Below, one piece after another: positions 56,398-64,000 of a stretch of 64,000 bases of DNA (positions within the stretch are counted from its first letter, which is position 1; the number at the start of each line of letters is the position of its first letter). The stretch is from Ascochyta rabiei. Taxonomy: Eukaryota > Ascomycota > Dothideomycetes > Pleosporales > Didymellaceae. The DNA is taken from positions 992,001 to 1,056,000 of the forward strand of contig NC_082419.1 of assembly GCF_004011695.2 (NCBI RefSeq). The letters run 5' to 3'. The notes under the pieces were generated by a model. It was not told the DNA's origin and searched no databases. It saw nothing but the letters and a program-made list of their open reading frames with translations. A program made the translations under genes and the position numbers.

Positions 56398-58257
56398 ATG
56401 ACCGACTTGCTGCACGTGCTGCCTGACCTGGAGACGAGGCCCTTTTCGCACCTGCTGCCCTCGCTCGACAAGGCCCTCGTCACCACAAACGACCTGCTCA
56501 CCCTCGACGTCCACCATGTCGCCAAGCGTGCCCAACTGCCCGCCGGCGAGCTGAGGAAACTCGTCGACGCCGTGGTGCCTGCCCTGCACCACCAGCTCGG
56601 CCTCGGTTTCGGTGCCGACGAGCCTTCCACGTCTGCTTTCTCGGCCGCATTGGGCGACCCTCCAGCACCCTGGCGCTGCATAAGCACCCTGGACGACCAG
56701 CTCGACGCTGCCTTGGGTGGCGGTATACCGCCTGGCTACCTGCTCGAGGTCACTGGTGAGAGGTATTTGACACCATGCACCATGCACTATCCACCATGCA
56801 CCGTCCACCATGCACCGTCTACCGTCCACCATCCACCGTCCACCATCCACCGTCCACCATCCACCATCCACCATGCACCGTCTACCGTCCACCATCCACC
56901 GTCCACCATCCACCGTCCACCATCCACCATTCACCATCCACCATTCACCATCCACCATTCACCATCCACCATTCACCATCCACCATTCACCATCCACCAT
57001 TCACCATCCACCATTCACCATCCACCATTCACCATCCACCATTCACCATCCACCATTCACCATCCACCATTCACCATCCACCATTCACCATCCACCATTC
57101 ACCATCCACCATTCACCATCCACCATTCACCATCCACCATTCACCATCCACCATTCACCATCCACCATTCACCATCCACCATTCACCATCCACCATTCAC
57201 CATCCACCATTCACCATCCACCATTCACCATCCACCATTCACCATCCACCGTCCACCATCCACAGCAACAAGACTAATCGGAAGCAGCGGCGCTGGCAAA
57301 ACACAACTACTGCTCACCCTCCTGCTTGCTGTGCAGCTGCCGCCACCGCTCGGCCTGGCCAAGACCGCCGTCTACATCTCCACCGAAGCCGCCCTCTCCA
57401 CCACGCGTCTCGCCCAGCTGCTGTCCTCGCACCCAGCTCTCGACAGAGTCTCTCCGCATGAGCGACCCTCACTGGCCAAGGTCCTGGCCATCCAGACCCC
57501 CGACCTCGAATCCCAGGAGCATATTCTCCGCTACCAGCTGCCCGTCGCCATCAAGAAGCACAACGTGGGTCTGGTCATCCTGGACTCGGTCGCCGCCAAC
57601 TATCGCGCCGAGTTCGAGAAGAAAGGAGCAAGCAATGGCGCCGCCTCCATGGCCAAACGGGGGACGCAGCTCGTGCAACTGGGCGCGCTTCTTCGACACC
57701 TAGCCCACACAGAGGGTATCGCAATCGTCGTCGCCAACCAGGTCGCCGATCGTTTCACCAAGCCGCCCTCTGCGCCCCCCTCCAACGCCGTTTCGCGCAA
57801 TCCGTCTGCCAACAGCCAGGGCACTCGCGACAACACACCCCAGCCCTCCAACCCAGCTCTCGCCCTGCCAGCCTCGCAGTCTGATGAACTCGTCTTGTTG
57901 TCGCCAGACCCACTAGCCCTCGACCACCAACAACGCTGGTTTACCGGCTGGGGCGACTTACCGCACACTGCCCCTCACACCTTGAAGACGCCATCTCTTG
58001 GCCTCGTCTGGACGAACCAGCTGGCGTGCCGCATCGCCTTGATCAAGCAGCCCGTGTTCGCCAATAGAGGACCGCTTGTTGTCGCACTAAACGGTGAGGA
58101 TCAGTGGAACGAGCCTGAGGAAACGCACATCTCCAAGTGGAGGAGGTGGGTGAAGGTTGTATTTGCGCCGTGGGCCCCGCCTAGCGAAGGTAGGGGGTTG
58201 GAATTTGAGATTACGACAAGTGGGATCAGGTCCGTTGTCAACGAGGTCAAGAAATAA
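56398..58257 (+). CDS. rad57: Rad51 paralogue Rad57 (XRCC3-like), with a minisatellite-filled intron
   Basis: Rad57 forms a heterodimer with Rad55 that stabilises Rad51 filaments in homologous recombination. I read exons 56398-56755 and 57266-58257 (449 aa, the usual size). Exon 1 has an N-terminal helical domain and [20 protein letters not shown] then PGYLLEVT. Exon 2 begins before the Walker A ([20 protein letters not shown]), followed by [19 protein letters not shown], Walker [21 protein letters not shown], and [18 protein letters not shown]. The last 60 residues close the RecA core ([29 protein letters not shown]). The 510-bp intron is made almost entirely of short tandem repeats, is divisible by three and has no in-frame stop. 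Splice choice at its 3' end is uncertain by a few codons. The start at 56398 fits the family better than the frame open upstream. Confidence 0.87.
   Translation: MTDLLHVLPDLETRPFSHLLPSLDKALVTTNDLLTLDVHHVAKRAQLPAGELRKLVDAVVPALHHQLGLGFGADEPSTSAFSAALGDPPAPWRCISTLDDQLDAALGGGIPPGYLLEVTGERYLTPCTMHYPPCTVHHAPSTVHHPPSTIHRPPSTIHHAPSTVHHPPSTIHRPPSTIHHPPFTIHHSPSTIHHPPFTIHHSPSTIHHPPFTIHHSPSTIHHPPFTIHHSPSTIHHPPFTIHHSPSTIHHPPFTIHHSPSTIHHPPFTIHHSPSTIHHPPFTIHRPPSTATRLIGSSGAGKTQLLLTLLLAVQLPPPLGLAKTAVYISTEAALSTTRLAQLLSSHPALDRVSPHERPSLAKVLAIQTPDLESQEHILRYQLPVAIKKHNVGLVILDSVAANYRAEFEKKGASNGAASMAKRGTQLVQLGALLRHLAHTEGIAIVVANQVADRFTKPPSAPPSNAVSRNPSANSQGTRDNTPQPSNPALALPASQSDELVLLSPDPLALDHQQRWFTGWGDLPHTAPHTLKTPSLGLVWTNQLACRIALIKQPVFANRGPLVVALNGEDQWNEPEETHISKWRRWVKVVFAPWAPPSEGRGLEFEITTSGIRSVVNEVKK
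56770..57262 (+). repeat. Heptamer-based minisatellite in the rad57 intron
   Basis: Tandem 7-bp words of the type CACCATY. From about 56935 to 57250 they alternate as a perfect 14-bp unit CACCATTCACCATC, about 22 copies. The first 160 bp hold variants (CACCGTC, TACCGTC, CACCATG) arranged as a duplicated ~63-bp block. Confidence 0.93.
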
Positions 58258-59094
58258 ATACCATTTCGGAAACAGCCATGATCTTGTTGCTAGTGTGCTT
58301 CCCCGGGATCTACCGTGCAGGACGATCAGCCAATGCAGACATCCACTTCTACAAGTGCGACATCGCCTCCCACTTCCGCGGTGTCCAGCACGGCGTAGCA
58401 GCTGCAGCAGTTGCTCGGCCGCAGTCCCAGGTTCCTCATCAACAACGCCCACATCCTCGACGCACACACCATCCTCGCGACCACCGACGCCTACCTGCGC
58501 AGGATCAGTCTGCTCAGGGCGCTGCCCAACTGGGTACAAGAGAGGGTTAGGGGCCAGGCCAGTCAGACCATCACAGAGAGTAGTCATGTTGGGGGCATGT
58601 AGTCAAAAAAAAAAGTTGAAAACAAATCCTCAAATTATCGTCGCGCTACGTCGCTTCAGTATGCTATGCACATGCCAGACTTTTTGCGCTGACAGCAGCT
58701 CAACACTGCTGTTCAGATGCATCTGTAATCCCATGTACCATCCCGCCCTGTACCACACGCTGATCGCTTAACGCCATACGAGACGATGGGCATTCCAGCA
58801 CCATCAAGCTCTTGGACGCCAAATATCCAGTCGTGCACATGCCGATGATGCCGGAAAATGCCTGCCGCTGCTATCTACCTGTACATACCACCATGCGTTC
58901 GCCAAATGAGCAATGGAAGTTAAATGCAGACTCCATACGCCTTTAACGGAATCCTGAATTGGCTAGAACTGACACGCACCCTGTGTAGAGAGGGAAATCC
59001 CAGCCATGGACCACGAGGGTTCAGATGCAAGAGCAAGGCGTTTCAGCGCAAGACCACACCCTAGCCAGCATAGCCCATGTCAAGGTGCATCCTC
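58258..59094. other. Intergenic between rad57 and edc4 (convergent)
   Basis: About 840 bp. The first part contains the dehydrogenase remnant listed next; 58620-59094 shows nothing recognisable. Confidence 0.5.
58330..58545 (+). pseudogene. Short-chain dehydrogenase/reductase remnant
   Basis: Two overlapping frames joined by a frameshift give ANADIHFYKCDIAS and then LLGRSPRFLINNAHILDAHT with ILATTDAYLRRI. In SDR enzymes of the 17beta-HSD/retinol dehydrogenase type the same order occurs: a strand ending in CD, then LINNAG, then KTILD/T and an IRR/IFDVN-like helix. The Gly of NNAG is changed to His. The nucleotide-binding TGxxxGIG start and the YxxxK active site are absent, so only a short fragment remains. 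Confidence 0.45.
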
Positions 59095-62000
59095 TCAGCC
59101 GCGAGAAGCGCGCGTCATGTCATTGCACCGGCTGACGAGAGCCGAGATGCGGCGAAGAAGAGGGTTACCAGGCGTGCCCTCGTTGAGATCAATGTACTTG
59201 GCGGTCAGGCGCTGAATCATCACGTCCATGATCTTGGGGACGATGTCGCGAATCTCGTTGTCCTAAAGCGGGTTAGTAGGCATTCACATCAATGACAGGA
59301 GCAGGAAGCTTACTTGAGGGTTGACGCTCTGCAAGACGGCATCGAGCCAAGCCAACCGCTCTGACAGGTTACGGTCCAGTGGCTCAGAAACGACGGCACC
59401 AGTGGATAGGACGAGCAAGGGACTAACTTGTCTCAGATAGCCAGGGTTGCAGCGTACGAAGATGGCATCGAAGAGCTCATCTGTACGAGGCGATTGCAGC
59501 CACTGCATGGTGCCCTGCTCGTAGTTGCCCTCGGTCAAGAGCTTGGTAATTGACTCAATCTCGAGCTCCTCGGGTGTCTTCTGTTTGGGAGGTGGTGCTA
59601 CTTCCTTCTTGGGAGTAGGCGCCTGTGGTGGCTGGGTCATGGACTGCTGAAGCTTGGCGACTTGAGCCTGGAGCTCGGCCTGAGTCGCAACCATCGACTG
59701 GATCGTCTCAAGGCAAGTGTGCACAGTGTCGGTGAGTTGCGTAATCTTCGCCGCGTCCTCTCGTCGCTGCACCTGCGACTGACGAAGCTGCTCCCCAATC
59801 TGTTGCTCGACAAGGTTGGATAGCTTACCAATGGCGGGAGTGACAACGGATCCAACCGAGGCCACCACAATGGGCTCGAAACCACTGGAGACCTTCTTGG
59901 CGACCTGATCGGACAGGGATTGGAAAAGCTGAGGATTTTTCAAGGCTCGGGATACAGCATCGGGGATCTCCTTGGACAGCTGAGGCCCAAGAGCGGTTTT
60001 GAGGTTACTGCCGATGCTCTGCTCGAGAGTGGAGGAAGTCTTTGCAAGGACTTCGGGCAGCAGCACGTTGCGAATGTTCTCATCGACCATTTTGCGGATA
60101 ACGCTCTCGACGTTCTCGGTTAAGGTGCTGGAGACGAGACGAAGAATGGCCTCTTGTTTGGCCCCATTAGCAGCGTTCATGACACGCTTGTCTTCGTCAA
60201 ATCGCTTATACATGACATCCAGCTCGCGAGAGAAGCCCTTGGTAATCTCGGCTGACATGACCTGTTCGAGCTTCTTCTCATCGAGCTCAGCTGGCGCAGC
60301 GGTAGGTGCAGGTGCCGCTGCAGACTGCTGCATGTATTTGCCCATGAGCTGCTTGGCCCACTCAGGAACGTCAGCATCGGAGGCCTTTGCAGATGATGGC
60401 GCAGCGGGTCCAGCAGGCGTAGCGGCGGCCGGAGCAGGCACTGGGGTCGTCTCAGGCGCTGGAGACTTCGCTTGTGCAGAAGCCTGAGCGATCTGCGCGT
60501 ATGATGAGGGAGGTGGACGCGTCGAAGCTGAAGCTTGAGAAGCAGTCTCGGCGGCCGAGCGCTTCTTCTTCTTCTTTTCCGACTTCTCAGCGCCGCCGTT
60601 GATCATGGCAGCACGAGCAGCATCCTGCTTGCTCTCCACCTTGGCAAGGGTAGAGGCACGCATCGCAGCCTCTGGCGTCATAGACTGTCTGGAGACATTG
60701 CTGCTCTCCTTCTTCACGCTCTCACGGACCGAGCGGTCGGATACAGACCTGGGTGCGGCGGGTGCATCGCCAGCAGTAGAAGACTCGTCACCAGTGATAG
60801 TGACAGGTGCAGGTGGCTTTAGCTGAGAAATGGAGATGATGCCCTCCTCTTCGGCCTCCTTCGGACAAAGGGGCTCGCCAATCTCCTTCTTCCATCCAAG
60901 GTCGCTACGACGGATGCGCAGGACACACACACCCTTGGAGTGCATCACATACAACTCGAACAAAGCGGCGTTGTCCGGGTCGTCCGCATCAACAGGTCCA
61001 GCAGGCTCGTTGAGCATGTGGAGGCTCCTAATCTGACCCTTGGAAGCAAACGAATACTCAATGATGCTGGTCATGATAGCGGTTGCGTTGACAGGAGGCA
61101 GCGCGCCCTTGTTCGCAAGACGGGATGTGTACTCGGCCTGGCTCAGAAGAGGCAAGTTGTACCTAGGGCAGGATACGTGCACAAAGAAGATGGAGTTGCG
61201 CGTGGGATGAGCCACCGCCATAATGCCGGTCTTCGGGTGGAACGAGACACTGCAGATAGCATCAGATTCGTTTCCGTGTGGCAGGTTGATTTCCTGGACT
61301 GCTTTGCAGAGTCCAAGATCCCATAGCTGGAAGGAGTGGTTCTGCTTCATGCCAACCATGACGTATCGCAGCGCAATACCCTTAGTGTATGGCTTGTCCT
61401 TGTCAAAGAAGAAGACTGAAGTGGGCCACGACTTGGCGTTCGGTGTCGTGGTGTGGAACTCGAGCAGGGTGTCAGAGACTTCGACATTCTTGGCCGGACT
61501 GCCTGGAATACCCAGTTCGGGTTTGGTAAGGGTGCGGATGTCCCAGAAACGCATGCGACCGGCCTTGTCCAGGGAGACGATGACAGTGTCATCCTCACTG
61601 AATGTGAAATCTTTACCGGCCTTGCCAGTAAGGATCTTGAGTGAGCGTTCCTTCAGGTACTTCTCGGTGTGGCAAATGCGGGACTTCTGACGAACGTAGG
61701 TTGCGGCGACACGAGGGAAGACAATGTGGATAGATTTGCCACGGCCGACAGCAAAGAACTCGGGGTGACGCGAAGACGGCTTGGCGCGGGTCTTCAGCTG
61801 ACCGCCAGAGGTATTGTCGTCTTGCGAGGGCGATGGAGGAAGCAGGAGTCCTTGCGAGTCGAGATTTTCGCCGAACTGATCCTCACGAGTAGGGTCAATG
61901 GATGTCCAAAAGACAGTACCGTTGACGCCGATGCCAAGGATGCTCTCGAGAGACTGCTGAGTGTCTTCTCCGGCGTTGCACAGAGCGATGTTGAAAATGC

Positions 62001-63591
62001 GTTCTTGGTGGTTCTCAAAAACCTGTCGGTAAACGCCATTCTCTTGGCGAATGATGCGGAAGCCACCCTTCTTAGTGAGCGTGTAAACAATGAAATTCTT
62101 GCTGGCCGACACCAGCGAACGATCGATCTGATCAAAATCCTTCTTAATCCTGGCGATGTCCATGAACAGCTCCGGCTGGAAGAAAAGGCGTCGGGGAGGC
62201 ATGTCGTTGACAGTGATGGAGGCAAAGGCGCGCATAGGGAATCTGTAGACTATTACCGTCTGGTCCTCGCCCTTTGCAAGACTCTCCTCAGCCTCGGCAG
62301 TCTCCCAGTTCTCGACAACGTCAGCATCGGCTACCTCAGCAGCGACCTGTTGCAGAGCAGCAGCAAGAGGCTTGGGCATGGACTGCTCAAGCTCCTTCAT
62401 GTTGCTCTCCTCCTCAAGCTCCTTCGTAATCTCAGTAGCAATATCAACCATGACCTCCTCAATCTCATTGATATCGTCAGCCGTGACGTTGTTGAGCTCC
62501 TTCGCGATCTGAGAGGTGGACTTGCCCTCGGCCTCGGCAAGCGCTTCTTCGACCTGCTGATTGACCTGCTCTCCTAATTCGCTGACAGCCTCAGCCACGG
62601 TTTCGTGTGGGTGAGCGGGAGCTTCTTCGGCGGCAGCAGTGGCGGCGTCGAGGACGTGCTTGGGCTTGAGAATCTCGATCTTGGGCGCGGCAGATCTGGG
62701 TGCTTCGGGGACGGGAGTGCGATTGCGGGGGCTAGCAGCCGCAAGTTGATCGAACGGATTAACGTACGTAAACTTTGGCAGCTGCGATGCGGCTTCAGGC
62801 TGGTGGCGAGGAGCATTGCCCATGCCATTGTTGCCGAAGACTCCCAAAGGCGAAGCAGTAGCACTGGCTGGGGTGTGGATGGTCGCGCTCTCCAAACCTG
62901 CATCGGCCAGATCCTGCGCGAGGTCGTCCACAGCCGTCTCAGGCATGTGGGAGAGAACCGGCGGCGAGAAAGCAGCGGCCGAGGCGTGCGAAGAGCGAGC
63001 AGGCGACTGCGAAGGTTTGGGGTGATTCAGCAATCGCAGAAGCAGGTCCTGAGGATTCTCGGATCCCGAGGCTGCGGGTGGAGAGTGAACCGTAGCCACA
63101 GGCACAGAACCCTGCGAGCCTGACCTGTTGCCCATGAAGCCGGCCACAAAGTCGGAGGCTGAGACGGTGCGACCATGTGCTGGAGCCACCGGCGGGTGCG
63201 GCGGCGGCTGCTGCTGCGGCTGCTGCGGCTGCTGCGGCTGCTGCGGCTGCTGCGGCTGCTGCGAGACACTGCGCTGCCCGAGACCTGGCTGGGCGTTGAA
63301 GCGCAGCAGGTTCAGCAGGTTCGCCGACTGCTGTTGTGGCGTCTGCTGAGACACGGAGCCAGCGCCGTGTTCGGGCGCGGGTGTGTTTGCGGTCGACAGC
63401 ACGTTGGGCGACATGATAGCCGATGGGTGGTGCGGGATGGGTCCACGCGGCGCGGGAGAGAAGACAGGCGATGATACCGAAGGTTGTTGGTAATGAGGGT
63501 GTTGTTGCTGCGAGGACGGGAGCTGCTGGTGATTGCCACCAGAAGCGCCGCCGCCGTTGAGCCGCTGAAGCAGCTCCTGTAGATCAGCCAT
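59095..63591 (-). CDS. edc4: Edc4-like mRNA decapping scaffold protein
   Basis: Edc4 (Hedls/Ge-1; Pdc1 in fission yeast) bridges Dcp1-Dcp2 with other decapping factors in P-bodies. Exons 63591-59314 and 59262-59095 join in phase (1481 aa). The first ~400 residues are disordered, with a Q/P run from CTG-type repeats at about 63190-63260. A WD40-like region follows (VIVYRFPMRAFASITVNDMP, FTFSEDDTVIVSLDKAGRMR then FWDIRTL, HSFQLWDLGLCKAVQEINLP, SDAICSVSFHPKTGIMAVAH). After an Ala/Pro/Ser linker comes a long helical domain (SAEITKGFSRELDVMYKRFD) and the C-terminal Edc4 alpha-helical module (ITKLLTEGNYEQGTMQWLQS, LSERLAWLDAVLQSVNPQDN, EIRDIVPKIMDVMIQRLTA). The exon 2 ending after SRCNDMTRASRG closes the family domain. 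Confidence 0.88.
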
Positions 63592-64000
63592 GGTGAAGGC
63601 GACTTGAGCGATCTGGCTGCGCGTTAGACGCTGGAGGTGAAGGCGCCACAGCAGGCAAGCACGCGTTGGAATCGCGCTGAGCGGGCACTTACTTTACTCT
63701 GCCCAAAATTCGCGTGTGGGTGGGCCTTGGCCTCTCAAGAAACGAAAACGACGAGAAATTCGAAATGCTCTGATGCACGAGATGGCTCAGGCAAACTTTT
63801 GATGGGGTGAGGGAGCTGCAATGTCTGCAGTGAGAAGTCAATGGTTGACGTGCTGTCACAGCCATCGATTAACTCAATCGTGCGCTAATGGCCGAAAAGG
63901 GAAAAGTGCAATCGATCGGCTTTGCAGCGTCATACTTGTGGTGATTTCAACTCCTGACGCTCTCTAGTGCCAGTATGGAGGAACATGACAAAATCTAATC
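63592..64000. other. Upstream region of edc4
   Basis: About 410 bp at the window edge, presumably the edc4 promoter and 5' UTR. No other feature seen. Confidence 0.5.

Noticed and set aside
56770..57262. CRISPR-like regular repeat
   Set aside because: Units are contiguous 7/14-bp repeats with no unique spacers, inside a eukaryotic gene.
56775..57461. Independent repeat-peptide genes in the other two plus-strand frames
   Set aside because: They are kept open only by repeat periodicity and run out of frame into rad57 exon 2.

Overview
This is a filamentous-ascomycete nuclear window (Pezizomycotina; a Dothideomycete is the best guess). The evidence is short 45-80 bp GT-AG introns, dense intron-poor housekeeping genes with balanced base composition, and one sharply bounded AT-rich block whose transposons carry the C-to-T (CpA to TpA) decay typical of repeat-induced point mutation (RIP).

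Layout. 1-7474, all on the minus strand: Hus1 (3' part outside the window), an unidentified 724-aa protein, the Rab GAP Gyp7, and a Mso1-type Sec1-binding protein. 8137-21659: a 13.5 kb AT-rich block that is one old hAT element (perfect 12-bp terminal inverted repeats, perfect 8-bp target duplication). Three later elements sit inside it: a 1.85 kb Fot1/pogo element, a second 1.84 kb Fot1/Pot2-like element, and a 7.3 kb Ty3/gypsy chromovirus with 202-bp LTRs. The chromovirus holds the remains of a spliced antisense gene between pol and its 3' LTR. 22067-29936: a USP-type deubiquitinase-like gene, a long coiled-coil protein frame broken by two in-frame TAG codons, a fumarylacetoacetate-hydrolase-family enzyme, and an F-box/R3H-like protein. 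30770-35142: a decayed APH-type kinase gene and a Zn2Cys6 transcription factor. 37324-49624: TFIIH subunit Ssl1, a Chs7-family membrane protein, an MFS sugar transporter, protein O-mannosyltransferase Pmt2 and the RNase H2 catalytic subunit. 50269-63591: a serine/threonine-repeat protein, a carnitine acetyltransferase, the Rad51 paralogue Rad57, a short-chain dehydrogenase remnant and an Edc4-like decapping scaffold.

There is no single pathway cluster. Three genes serve genome maintenance (Hus1 checkpoint clamp, Ssl1/TFIIH, Rad57) and RNase H2 belongs with them. Gyp7 and Mso1 serve vesicle traffic. Pmt2 and the Chs7-family protein serve the secretory pathway and cell wall. The right half is rich in minisatellites. 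The most striking one fills a 510-bp intron that splits the Walker A coding region of rad57.

Exon limits were read by eye from splice consensus, reading phase and family conservation. No database search was possible.
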